Of a stretch of DNA of 22,913 nucleotides, positions 1 to 8,333 are shown piece by piece. A model generated the notes under the pieces. That model saw only the letters and a program-made list of their open reading frames with translations. It did not search any database and was not told where the DNA came from. Origin of the DNA: Candidatus Peregrinibacteria bacterium. GTDB lineage: Bacteria > Patescibacteriota > Gracilibacteria > UM-FILTER-43-11. Made by a program: the position numbers and the translations under genes. Positions within the stretch are counted from its first letter, which is position 1. The number at the start of each line of letters is the position of its first letter. The stretch lies in the NCBI GenBank assembly GCA_016927155.1, contig JAFGNE010000071.1, positions 1-22,913 of the forward strand, given 5' to 3'.

Positions 1-3000
1 GAGCGACACCCTACCTTATTGGCGGCTCGCTCCCCGCGGACCGCAACATCATTTCCGGAAACGGCGACGATAGCGATGGCGCCGGAATTTATATAAACGA
101 CAGCCTTTTCGATGCGAATGAAATGACTATTGAAAACAATTATATCGGCACCGACATATCGGGGACGGCGATTATCTTCAATACTTACAATGGCATATTC
201 GTAGGCGGCGACACGGCGCATGTGCTTATCCGCGACAATCTCATTTCCGGCAACGGGAGCAATTCAAACAACTGGGGGTGGGGCATTAGCGTGTGGGGCG
301 ACATTACGGACCTGGGCGGCGGAGAATGCGACTTGGGGGCGGATGCCGACCCCCACGACATCATGATGATCAGAAACAAAATCGGAACAGATTCCACGGG
401 AGTGTCTCCTGTCGGCAATATTTCAACAGGAGTGAGTGCCCGTTACCTCGACCTTTTTAACAATGGTGAAGTTTATTCGCCGATAGCGATCGGCATTTGG
501 TACGGAGCAGACGGTGTTTGGGGCACAGGAGATGATGTGGTTTCCGGTAACTTGGTTTCCGGCAATGGCGGCGGCGAAGGGGGGCAGGGCATACGGCTGG
601 TAGACGTATGGGCGAAAGACGATACTGTGGCTCCCGCCCATGAAATTCTTATTGAAAACAACATAATCGGTCTCAACGCCGCCGGCAACGCCGCCTTGAT
701 GAATGACGATGCCGGTATCGAAATCGATAATCAATGCATGGAAAACAGGGGCGCAGGCAAAGACATCGGCGCGAGCGGATTCGACATAGGCCAGTACAGC
801 CCCAATGTGATAAGCGGCAACGATAACCCGGGAATCGATATATCCCAAAGCGAACATTACCGTATAGACGGGAATATCATCGGCACAGACGTAACCCGCA
901 CGCTCAATTTGGGCAACGGCGAGATGGGAATTTCCATGATGCAGGACCAAGGCGGCCCCAATTTGATACAGAACAATTATATCGCGAATAACAATGAAGG
1001 GGGAATCATCACGGTCTTGAATTACGATCCTTTGTCCGCTCCCGGCGCCGGCGGAACCATCCAGAACAACGATGTCATCGGTAATGGTGATTTTGGGGTC
1101 GTGGCCGCCATCGCCACTTACACGATCAGTGGTAATACGATTGACGGGAATACGGGGCCCGGGCTTTTTGTCATCGGCAATACGACGGAAGATCCGGATA
1201 ACACCCCCGCAATAGGCCCGGACCTCCCCGTCATTTCCAATAACACCATCATCAATAATGCCGATGCGGGCCTGTACCTCGTTGACGCGGTAACGGTAAA
1301 CTATGGCCCTCTGGCAGGGCAGGGACATGGCCTCTGGTGCGCGAATACCGATGATTTTTACGATCCTTCCTGCGGCGACTTGGGCGACACGTCACGCATT
1401 GAAGGAAACAACGGCGGAGGCTACCAATACACCCAAGGCTGGTTCGGCGCCGTGGAAACGCTTTTCAACAGCGCGGGATATCCCACCTTTGACGACACGA
1501 CTGTGGATGATATACGGATAAGGGATAATCTCGGCACCGAATACGCCCTGACGGAATTTAGCGCCTCCACGGCAAACCCGCTGAACGGCGCGTGGGGAAC
1601 AACGGGCCCTTTGGCCGCGTTCTTCGAAATGACAAATTTCACTTATAATTTTATTTATACCTGGCCGTTCATCCCTGATTTCTCCTACAGTACGGGCGGC
1701 GCGATAACAAACCACAATCCTTATACCATTGAAGCTTCGACGGATTGCGGCACTTACACGGGGGCGCACACGTTCCAATATTCGTGGGACGCCGATGGGA
1801 GCAATGACGCGGCGCTTTCCCCCCTGCCTTCGCCCTTTTCGGACCTCCGCATCCCCATGTCCGTGGCAGGAGGCGTAACGGATCAATTTCAAGTGGCGCA
1901 AATCCTGGTGCCGCCTTGCGGCGGAGGCGGTGGAGGCGGAAACGCTCCCGTAAGCCAGTGCACGGCAATCCCCAAACCGGTGGACCTTATCCTCAACGGC
2001 AACGGAAAATTGGACGTGATTTCGGTTAACGGAAAACCGGCGGTCGAACTCAATTGGGATAAGGTCAAAATGGAAGACTTAAGCGCGGACGACAAAATCA
2101 GGATATTTTTTGATTATTTGGAAAAAAAGCCTGAAGCGGAAATGGGCAAAGGGGGACGCAAGCTGCTCAGCATCTTCGCCAAACAACTGTACTCCAAGGT
2201 CGGTTTAAATAACGCATTTCTGCCCGCGCTGGAAAAAGCCATTGGGAACAATCCCGCGGCGGCTGACGCCCTTTTCGCGAAAATCGGTATTAAAAAAACC
2301 TATTCCGATTGGTGGCCTTATCTGGCCTTTTACTTCGCGCAAAGCAACAAAGACTTAAGCGCGGTTGTATCAAAAACGTTTCATGAGATGAGCACCTTGC
2401 AAAACGAAGAAGGGGTATTGCGAAAAACAGTGGAAAGTTTAAAAAAGGGCAATGAACTGAAAACGTTCTTCAGCCGTGCCGCCGTACAAAACGCCAAAGC
2501 GTGTGTGGAGAGAACGTTCAAAAAATCATGGAATGAAAGCCGCACCGCTTATTCCCTTGGGTTTAAAACGGGAGAACAGGTGGTTTGGCACGATATCAAA
2601 GTCCAGGCGGAAGGGCTGGCCGCGAAAATCAGCGCTGAAAACCCATGGGCCATTTTAAACATGGAATCCCTTATAAAAGACAAAACCCTCTTGGCCAAAA
2701 TTTCCAACGCCCTGCCGCGCGGCCTTACGGCGGCTTTGGATATCCTGAAAAACGACAGGCGCGTAAAAGATATGGTGCGCTTTTATGAAACCAATATGGA
2801 CGTATGGGCCATAAAAAATCTGGTGATGGGAATCCATTCCGTGCAGGAAATCGAATCCTGCATAGCGAATAATTTCCGGCAGGAACTGTTGGCGGGCATT
2901 GGCGAAATCGGCGCCCAAATCGTGAAACGCATGGCAGAAGAGGATGAAAACGGATGTGACATGGATGTGGCCGGGCTTATTGTGGAAGCCCTGAAAGAAA

Positions 3001-5351
3001 TGAGAAACACCGGCGCGAAAACGGACGTGGATGCCGAAATCGTGAAATTTATCGACAGCCTTTTTGCTATTGAAGCGCAGGCGACCATAACAAAAGCGGG
3101 AGAAGAAAAAATATCGTTTTCCGCTTATTTTCTAAGCGGTATGGAGCAAGCCGAAAGGGAATTCATAAGCGGCATGGTGATCGACATTTACCGCAACAAC
3201 ACCAAAATCAAAACCGTTTCTTCCGATAAGAACCGGTACACCGACACGTCCATACCGGCCAACCGGGGGACGGCCGTCGCGAGCTATGAATATAAACTGG
3301 TAAGCCGCACGGCATGTGATGAAAACGCGAACGGCAAAAAAGGTATTGCCGAAATGTCCCCTTCACTTAAGGCCGGAGTATCCGTAGACACGACCCTGAA
3401 CCTGAAACTCAAAGTCAGGGAAGGTTATGACCGGCTGTTCAAAGAAAAAATCACTGATTCCCTCAACGTGGAATATGGGGATGCGGCAAGCAATAACGGC
3501 GCGGCGCCCGAATATGAAGAACCGGCGTGCGAAAATAGGGAAAACGCCTTAAGGCAGACGGAAGACCTTTGGATACAGGCCATGGAAAAAAACGGCGGGA
3601 TGCCCGATATCCGTCATTTTTTCATGGCCAGGCAGATGGCACAACAAATCTTCGCCCTGGCAGCCTGCGAAGAAAGGGATCCCATGACCCAAGCGATCAT
3701 TCTCCGCAAATCGGACGACAACCTGGAAATGACTTCCCTGGCCAAGCTTTTGATGGAAAAAGAAATGGACTCCGAAGCGGCCATAACCCGCATCCATGAA
3801 GAAGCGGAATCGGAAAGCGGCCGGGAATACAGCCTGAAATCGCTCATCAGGAAAATCAGCGCGCCTATGGCAAAAGCCATCCTCCAAAAAGAAATCGGCG
3901 ACCTGACTTATGAGGAAAAACAGGCCATCAAAAACGCGCTGGGCGAAAACGCGGAATTGCTTGCCGGGCAAAGCCATCTGGCCAACCTTTCCGTGCGGGT
4001 CTGCGATCCGGATAAAAAATGTAACCTGTATTCCGCCCAATCGGATATTTTCGGCGAAGCCAATGTGCCCATGGGCACGCTTAAGGCGCGGCTTCCTTAC
4101 GCCGTAACAATAGAGCTGGCGGATATCAAATACGAAGCGCCGAAAACATTCTCAATGAATATCACAAGCGGCATTCCTTATGGTCCGGGACAAGGGTTTG
4201 CCAGTATCCAGAACGTATCGCTGGGAGCCTTTCAGGTTTGCGACTTTAATGAAGACGGCGGAATCGATGCCGAGGATGTCAGGAAATTCAAATATATTGT
4301 GAATTCCGAAGAAGACCGCCAATACGCGGACATTGACGGCCTGGGCAATTTTAACCTGGACGATGTGAAAGAATGTCTTTGGCGCGCCGGGACCCTTTCC
4401 GCTTTGGGCGGAGGGGAAGATCTTCCGCTCTCGGAAATCCTGAAAATCGCCTTTGGCCTTCCTTCGGAAAAAGGCACAACGGAAGAAAATTTTACCCTGC
4501 CGGCCCGCCCCCTTGAAAAACCGGAATGGTGGAATTGGCTTAACGCGTCCTGTGAACCGGCTCCCGTATGCCGGGAAATGGGGAACCGGATTTTCGTGGG
4601 ATCGAAACTATACCCGCGATACACGTGTTCGGGCAACACGGCACTGGAATATCACTGCAAAGATTCCATGATACAGCTAAAAACGTCCACCCTTTGCCCT
4701 TACTCATGTGAAAACGGGGGATGTGTGGCGGCCAGCATTTGCCAGGATTCCGATGAGGGGAGAAATAACAAGATAAGGGGAACTGTCAGCCTTTCCGGTG
4801 GTGAAACATACACCGATCGTTGTACCGGCTGGCACGATGTTACCGAATATTCTTGTTCCGGCCCGTTTAAAAAAGAGGAAATGATCGCCTGTGATGCGGA
4901 TGAGATCTGCGACGCGGGCGCCTGCAGACCGCTCAATAAAAATCCTTTGCGCGGCGGCACTGAAATCTGCGGAAACGGCAAAGATGACGATGGGGACAGG
5001 CTTGTGGATTGTTTTGATATCGACTGTTCCCCCCCCGACGGGAAACCTTCCCTGGCCATCAATTACTGCACCTTAAGGGAAAAAGAGCCGGTCTGCTGTT
5101 TGTACTGGGGCAAAAAAACTTACGAATTCAAACCCTCCTTTCAGTCATCCGATTGCCAGGGGGCGGGCAAATTCCATGTTGCCGCCGCGCAAAATTGCAC
5201 CGACAGGGCACTTGCCGCCGGACTTTGCGTGGACGAAGGCAATGTCATTGTTCCGGGCATCGGGGCTCAAATCTGCTGTGAAGGGCTTACTCTCATCCCT
5301 CCCCCTCAAGGGGCCATCGGAATCAACGGCACTTGCGTGAAAAACAAGTGA
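1..5351 (+). CDS. Giant secreted beta-helix surface protein, 5' end outside window
   Basis: The frame is open from the window edge (first full codon at 3), so the ATG at 123 is internal and at least 1782 residues are visible. Bases 3-1330 encode right-handed parallel beta-helix rungs of the NosD/PbH1 type, with repeats such as NYIGTD, NIIGTD and ISGN. A Gly-run linker (about 1918-1940) follows. A fibronectin-III-like fold seems split in two: VELNWDKV near 2043 and IDIYRN to about 3390, with a helical segment of about 370 residues between. Another helical block spans about 3490-3990. A dockerin-like pair of Ca-binding loops (DFNEDGGIDAEDV, then DIDGLGNFNLDDV) lies at about 4240-4395. The tail holds two Cys-rich modules (about 4560-4930) and a GNGKDDDGD acidic motif near 4970. 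No C-terminal membrane anchor or sortase motif is seen. Probably an adhesin or cell-surface protein; ligand unknown. Its last 29 bp overlap the convergent methyltransferase gene. Confidence 0.85.
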   Translation, partial: ATPYLIGGSLPADRNIISGNGDDSDGAGIYINDSLFDANEMTIENNYIGTDISGTAIIFNTYNGIFVGGDTAHVLIRDNLISGNGSNSNNWGWGISVWGDITDLGGGECDLGADADPHDIMMIRNKIGTDSTGVSPVGNISTGVSARYLDLFNNGEVYSPIAIGIWYGADGVWGTGDDVVSGNLVSGNGGGEGGQGIRLVDVWAKDDTVAPAHEILIENNIIGLNAAGNAALMNDDAGIEIDNQCMENRGAGKDIGASGFDIGQYSPNVISGNDNPGIDISQSEHYRIDGNIIGTDVTRTLNLGNGEMGISMMQDQGGPNLIQNNYIANNNEGGIITVLNYDPLSAPGAGGTIQNNDVIGNGDFGVVAAIATYTISGNTIDGNTGPGLFVIGNTTEDPDNTPAIGPDLPVISNNTIINNADAGLYLVDAVTVNYGPLAGQGHGLWCANTDDFYDPSCGDLGDTSRIEGNNGGGYQYTQGWFGAVETLFNSAGYPTFDDTTVDDIRIRDNLGTEYALTEFSASTANPLNGAWGTTGPLAAFFEMTNFTYNFIYTWPFIPDFSYSTGGAITNHNPYTIEASTDCGTYTGAHTFQYSWDADGSNDAALSPLPSPFSDLRIPMSVAGGVTDQFQVAQILVPPCGGGGGGGNAPVSQCTAIPKPVDLILNGNGKLDVISVNGKPAVELNWDKVKMEDLSADDKIRIFFDYLEKKPEAEMGKGGRKLLSIFAKQLYSKVGLNNAFLPALEKAIGNNPAAADALFAKIGIKKTYSDWWPYLAFYFAQSNKDLSAVVSKTFHEMSTLQNEEGVLRKTVESLKKGNELKTFFSRAAVQNAKACVERTFKKSWNESRTAYSLGFKTGEQVVWHDIKVQAEGLAAKISAENPWAILNMESLIKDKTLLAKISNALPRGLTAALDILKNDRRVKDMVRFYETNMDVWAIKNLVMGIHSVQEIESCIANNFRQELLAGIGEIGAQIVKRMAEEDENGCDMDVAGLIVEALKEMRNTGAKTDVDAEIVKFIDSLFAIEAQATITKAGEEKISFSAYFLSGMEQAEREFISGMVIDIYRNNTKIKTVSSDKNRYTDTSIPANRGTAVASYEYKLVSRTACDENANGKKGIAEMSPSLKAGVSVDTTLNLKLKVREGYDRLFKEKITDSLNVEYGDAASNNGAAPEYEEPACENRENALRQTEDLWIQAMEKNGGMPDIRHFFMARQMAQQIFALAACEERDPMTQAIILRKSDDNLEMTSLAKLLMEKEMDSEAAITRIHEEAESESGREYSLKSLIRKISAPMAKAILQKEIGDLTYEEKQAIKNALGENAELLAGQSHLANLSVRVCDPDKKCNLYSAQSDIFGEANVPMGTLKARLPYAVTIELADIKYEAPKTFSMNITSGIPYGPGQGFASIQNVSLGAFQVCDFNEDGGIDAEDVRKFKYIVNSEEDRQYADIDGLGNFNLDDVKECLWRAGTLSALGGGEDLPLSEILKIAFGLPSEKGTTEENFTLPARPLEKPEWWNWLNASCEPAPVCREMGNRIFVGSKLYPRYTCSGNTALEYHCKDSMIQLKTSTLCPYSCENGGCVAASICQDSDEGRNNKIRGTVSLSGGETYTDRCTGWHDVTEYSCSGPFKKEEMIACDADEICDAGACRPLNKNPLRGGTEICGNGKDDDGDRLVDCFDIDCSPPDGKPSLAINYCTLREKEPVCCLYWGKKTYEFKPSFQSSDCQGAGKFHVAAAQNCTDRALAAGLCVDEGNVIVPGIGAQICCEGLTLIPPPQGAIGINGTCVKNK

Positions 5352-6453
5352 TAAGCCGCCCCACAGACTGGTCCGGACGGGCATAACGGTAAGAACCCTG
5401 AACCAAAAAACCCAAAGACGCGATTCTGCCGGTCGCGTCTTTCAAATCCACGATTTTTCCTCCGGCGCAGCGAAAAAAAGGCATGGCGATGACAACAGGT
5501 TTTTCACAGCCCGCCTCCTTAAGCGCCCTAAAAAAATCCACATACAATTTTTCGAGTTTTACAACAAGCGGCGACAGGCGGCCGGCTTCCAAATGGGGCG
5601 GCTGGGGCGGGCCCAAATACCCTTCCGCGGCGATGGCCCCAAAAATTTTGTCCCTCATGGGCCGGGTAGCGTCGTGGACAAAAAATTCAGCCTTATTCTT
5701 CACGCCAAATTCCCGGACAAGCCAATCGGCATTTTTTTTCGCCCCGTCAAGCACTTTCGGGTCAACATCCGACCCCAGCATATCGTGGCCCATAAGCAGC
5801 CCCTCCATCACCAAAGTGCCGGTGCCGCAAAAAGGGTCCCAAACCTTCCCTTCTTTCACCCCGGTCAGGTTAATCATGATCTGCGCCAGCTTGGGGGGCA
5901 GCATGCCCACTTTCATGTTGCGGAAAGGCTTTCCGTAATCGCGGCGGCTGTATCCGTCAATATCCTGCACGGCGATAACCGGCCCCACAAAAAACCGTTC
6001 GCCGCTTCTCGCCACAATAAATTCAATCCCCTTTTTGCCAATCCCCTTGTGCTGGGGCACCGAAAGGTTCAGGAATTTTTGGTTGGCAAAACGGGAACTC
6101 AGCCCTTTTGCGGACATCGCTTTCCTTAAAGAAACCAGCAGCGGGCGCAGATTTTTTTCAGGCCAGCCGTACACGCTCACGGCAAAATCCAGTTTTGAGC
6201 CGGAATGCCGGTTGGCAAGTTCCCGCGCCAAGGCGTCCGGAAGCTCGGCACGGCTGACAGAATAGTTTGCTTTTCCCGCTTTCAGGCAACCCCCCAGCCG
6301 GTTAAATTCAGCCTGATCAATTTTTTCATCTGTATCAAAAACAGCGAAATCATCCCCTTCTGCCTTCAATTTTGCCCTGGGATAACAGGCTTTCAGTTCC
6401 GCAAACGAAAGTTCACGATCCTTGCCAAGAATAAAAATATATGTTGACATCAT
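5323..6453 (-). CDS. TRM11-like THUMP/Rossmann RNA methyltransferase
   Basis: A 376-residue protein resembling the TRM11/Trm-G10 family, which makes N2-methylguanosine in tRNA with S-adenosylmethionine. An N-terminal ferredoxin/THUMP-like region (about 1-160) is followed by the linker characteristic of the family (QDIDGYSRRDYGKPFRNMK, then GMLPPKLAQIMINL). Methyltransferase motif I is DPFCGTGT (206-213), and an acidic GSDVDP loop follows at about 227-232. The usual catalytic (D/N)PPY motif is replaced by EGYLGPP (277-283). This may be a subgroup feature, but it leaves the exact reaction uncertain. Two ATG codons lie in tandem (6453 and 6450); I chose the first. The start lies about 3 nt from a predicted transcription start, so the mRNA may be nearly leaderless. 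The 3' end overlaps the surface-protein gene by 29 bp. Confidence 0.8.
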   Translation of the reverse strand: MMSTYIFILGKDRELSFAELKACYPRAKLKAEGDDFAVFDTDEKIDQAEFNRLGGCLKAGKANYSVSRAELPDALARELANRHSGSKLDFAVSVYGWPEKNLRPLLVSLRKAMSAKGLSSRFANQKFLNLSVPQHKGIGKKGIEFIVARSGERFFVGPVIAVQDIDGYSRRDYGKPFRNMKVGMLPPKLAQIMINLTGVKEGKVWDPFCGTGTLVMEGLLMGHDMLGSDVDPKVLDGAKKNADWLVREFGVKNKAEFFVHDATRPMRDKIFGAIAAEGYLGPPQPPHLEAGRLSPLVVKLEKLYVDFFRALKEAGCEKPVVIAMPFFRCAGGKIVDLKDATGRIASLGFLVQGSYRYARPDQSVGRLITCFSRKCR

Positions 6454-6472
6454 AAGAAAGCCATTGTATAAT
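6444..6472 (+). promoter_or_regulatory. Consensus sigma70-type promoter for the 6515 gene
   Basis: A perfect TTGACA (6444-6449), a 17-bp spacer and a perfect TATAAT (6467-6472). Transcription should start near 6479, giving a leader of about 36 nt. The -35 box lies inside the first codons of the divergent methyltransferase gene. Confidence 0.8.
6463..6468 (-). promoter_or_regulatory. Minus-strand -10 box overlapping the divergent promoter
   Basis: The bases ATTGTATAAT (6463-6472) read ATTATACAAT on the minus strand, giving TACAAT as a -10 element (5 of 6 matches). The start would be near 6456, about 3 nt from the methyltransferase ATG at 6453. No convincing minus-strand -35 was found. Confidence 0.45.
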
Positions 6473-6514
6473 TCTTAACCATTAAAACGGATTTTTGCCC
6501 CCCCGACAATAGAT

Positions 6515-6991
6515 ATGGACAAAAACCGTTTGAATCTCATCAATGTCATCACCTCCGCAACCCTTATTTTTTTGATCGGACTTTTTTCCGGATACGGGAC
6601 CGGTTATTTCCACGCGATCCGGAAATCTTTCCCCGAAATAAGACCGATCGATGACGTCAATCCCGGAATCGCCACGGTAAAATTGATGGAAGTGAAAAAC
6701 GGGTATCTGGTTGGCCGGATTTCCGGTAAAAAAACCCGTTTGGCCTATAGGCCTGACGGCATAATGGACATGGAACCGGAACAGGAATTCAAAATCCCTG
6801 TCGGGCAAATCAGCCTGAAGGATTATTACGCCGCGGAAAACGTCCCTCAGGACGCGCAGTTTATCGCCAGTTCCAACGGCAAATATTACTATTCCATTTT
6901 AAGCAAGAAGGCCTGGTCAATATCTCCGGCTAACCGTGTTTTTTTCAAGTCCTCCCGCGAAGCGGAAACGGCGGGGTATCTGAAAAATTAA
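6515..6991 (+). CDS. Membrane-anchored small protein with degenerate Ada/nuclease-type C-terminal motif
   Basis: A 158-residue protein with one N-terminal membrane segment (about 10-31) and an extracytoplasmic remainder. Residues 115-158 (FIASSNGKYYYSILSKKAW, then RVFFKSSREAETAGY) resemble the small motif FVASxNGxKYHxxxCxxAKRIxxxNxxxFxSxEEAxxAGY, found at the ends of Patescibacteria membrane proteins and some nucleases. The Cys and His of that motif are missing here, so metal binding is unlikely. The function is unknown. It is transcribed from the strong promoter at 6444-6472, divergently from the methyltransferase. No Shine-Dalgarno motif precedes the ATG. Confidence 0.75.
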   Translation: MDKNRLNLINVITSATLIFLIGLFSGYGTGYFHAIRKSFPEIRPIDDVNPGIATVKLMEVKNGYLVGRISGKKTRLAYRPDGIMDMEPEQEFKIPVGQISLKDYYAAENVPQDAQFIASSNGKYYYSILSKKAWSISPANRVFFKSSREAETAGYLKN

Positions 6992-6997
6992 AATTCC

Positions 6998-7027
6998 TTG
7001 TAAAGCCACCCTTGCCATTGGTATAAT
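6998..7027 (+). promoter_or_regulatory. Promoter for the TIM-barrel gene
   Basis: TTGTAA (6998-7003), an 18-bp spacer and an extended -10, TGGTATAAT (7019-7027). The predicted start near 7034 gives a 24-nt leader before the ATG at 7058. Confidence 0.7.
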
Positions 7028-7057
7028 ATAAAAGAAAGAAAAATAAAAAATGACATT

Positions 7058-7798
7058 ATGATCGCACTTCATACGGATTCCCTTAGCAAATATGGCCTCA
7101 ACCGCGTCTTCGCTTTTGCGAAAGCGGCTTCTTATGACGGCATTGAAATAGGCGTGGATAAAAACAATTTCGATACCCAAAACGCCGCTTACATCCGCAA
7201 GCTGGCCGAAGAGCACAAACTGCCGATTGTCGCCCTGCACACCCCTCTTAACGGGTCGGACAAAAGCGTGCAGCACGTGGTGGAAATGGCCGCCTACCTC
7301 AAATGCCCCATTGTGGTGATTTCGCCTCCCAAATTCCTCGATTTTAAATTCACCGGCTGGCTCAAAGGCCAGGTGCCGCTGCTCCGCAAAAAAAAGAACA
7401 TCCAAATCGCCCTGGCCAATTCGAACGGAAAAACAGTACTGGGCTTTTTGCCGGAACGCGCGCTCAATAATCTTACCGACCTCAAAAAATTCGGGATGGT
7501 GGCCCTTGACACTTCTGCCACTTTTTCCAAAAAATGGGATTTGCTGCGCACTTTTGAACATCTGAAAAAACTCATCATTCACGTTCACCTTTCCAACGTG
7601 CGGCACCATAAGGAATACGCGTTGCCCAATGAGGGGATCCTCCCGCTGGAAAGCTTTTTGCGAAAACTGAAATCCGGCTCCTACAAAGGGGCCATCAGCA
7701 TCCGCGTGCGCCCTTCGGAGCTTGCCGCCGGCGACGATGAAAAAGTGGTTTCCAAACTAAAAAAAGTAAAAGATTTTGTTGAGGAGTTCTATGGTTAG
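7058..7798 (+). CDS. Xylose-isomerase-like TIM-barrel protein, metal site partly lost
   Basis: A 246-residue protein with the layout of the xylose isomerase-like/AP endonuclease-2 superfamily (sugar isomerases, epimerases, endonuclease IV). Strand-end residues that normally bind metal can be traced: E30 (DGIEIG), H61 (ALHTPL), D151 (ALDTSA) and H177 (HVHLSN). The Glu expected near residue 120 (usually ALEN) is Ala, and the last-strand Glu is Arg216 (ISIRVRP). The fold call is firm; the reaction is unknown and the protein may be catalytically changed or inactive. Its stop lies 65 bp before rpmH. It has its own extended -10 promoter and no Shine-Dalgarno motif. Confidence 0.7.
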   Translation: MIALHTDSLSKYGLNRVFAFAKAASYDGIEIGVDKNNFDTQNAAYIRKLAEEHKLPIVALHTPLNGSDKSVQHVVEMAAYLKCPIVVISPPKFLDFKFTGWLKGQVPLLRKKKNIQIALANSNGKTVLGFLPERALNNLTDLKKFGMVALDTSATFSKKWDLLRTFEHLKKLIIHVHLSNVRHHKEYALPNEGILPLESFLRKLKSGSYKGAISIRVRPSELAAGDDEKVVSKLKKVKDFVEEFYG

Positions 7799-7807
7799 GA
7801 ATCGGGT

Positions 7808-7836
7808 TTGACAATTCCTGCCGATACCGATAACCT
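7808..7836 (+). promoter_or_regulatory. rpmH: Probable promoter of the rpmH-rnpA-yidC cluster
   Basis: A perfect TTGACA at 7808-7813. The -10 is either TAACCT (7831-7836, 17-bp spacer) or GATAAC (7829-7834, 15-bp spacer). The start near 7841-7843 would lie just over 20 nt before rpmH. The -35 box is clear and the -10 is weak. Confidence 0.5.
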
Positions 7837-7863
7837 CATTAAGGTCTTTTTAAGCTAATCCCT

Positions 7864-7992
7864 ATGCTAAGCAAAGGCAACAAAACCAAACGGCAAAAAC
7901 GCCACGGGTTCCTGAAAAGGATGAGCACCAAAGGGGGCAGGAAAGTCATCAGCCGCCGAAGGAGCCGTGGCCGAAAACGGCTTAGCGCCTAA
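7864..7992 (+). CDS. rpmH: Large ribosomal subunit protein bL34
   Basis: A 42-residue, very basic protein with the L34 core [20 protein letters not shown] and the ending GRKRLSA. It is part of the 50S subunit. An in-frame TAA at 7840 with no start between fixes the ATG at 7864. The N-terminus is unusual: it reads [13 protein letters not shown], and the normally conserved KRTYQPS segment is absent. It is the first gene of the conserved rpmH-rnpA-yidC-jag order; rnpA begins 2 nt after its stop. The neighbourhood often associated with the replication origin (dnaA upstream) is not seen here. Confidence 0.92.
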   Translation: MLSKGNKTKRQKRHGFLKRMSTKGGRKVISRRRSRGRKRLSA

Positions 7993-7994
7993 CT

Positions 7995-8333
7995 ATGCTG
8001 AGTAAAGCAAACCGTATCAGGAGCCGGCGGCTCATTGAAAAACTGCTTAAAACAGGTGCGTTTTTCCGGGGAAACCTGGTTACAGTCCGTTTTCTCCCTT
8101 CCGTAAAGCCGGAATCCGGCTTCGCCATTCTGGTCAGCAAAAAAGTGGTTGCGAACGCGACCTGCCGTAACACGGTAAAAAGGCGGATCAGCGAATCCCT
8201 GCGTCTGAAAACCGAAAAGATGGAAAAATTTGTTTCGGCCCTCGTGATTGCCAAAGCCCCCGCGGCAAAAGCCGATTACGCGCAAATTGACGCCGATATC
8301 GAAACATTTATAAGGTCTATCAACAAAGCATGA
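7995..8333 (+). CDS. rnpA: Ribonuclease P protein component
   Basis: A 112-residue basic protein with the RNase P signature RNTVKRRISE in the central helix and the usual N-terminus (MLSKANRIRS). It binds the catalytic RNase P RNA and helps cleave 5' leaders from tRNA precursors. The start lies 2 nt after the rpmH stop, and its TGA overlaps the yidC ATG in the four bases ATGA, so translation is probably coupled. A yidD gene, often found between rnpA and yidC, is absent. Confidence 0.95.
   Translation: MLSKANRIRSRRLIEKLLKTGAFFRGNLVTVRFLPSVKPESGFAILVSKKVVANATCRNTVKRRISESLRLKTEKMEKFVSALVIAKAPAAKADYAQIDADIETFIRSINKA

Noticed and set aside
123..125. ATG as the true start of the surface-protein gene
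   Set aside because: The frame stays open to the window edge and already encodes beta-helix sequence upstream, so the gene begins outside the window.
423..3088. Open frames on the minus strand opposite the surface protein
   Set aside because: The composition follows from the repeat-rich opposite strand, and no domain, signal peptide or promoter is seen.
7799..7863. Origin region before rpmH
   Set aside because: The rpmH cluster often lies near oriC, but there is no dnaA and no DnaA box here, only a promoter.
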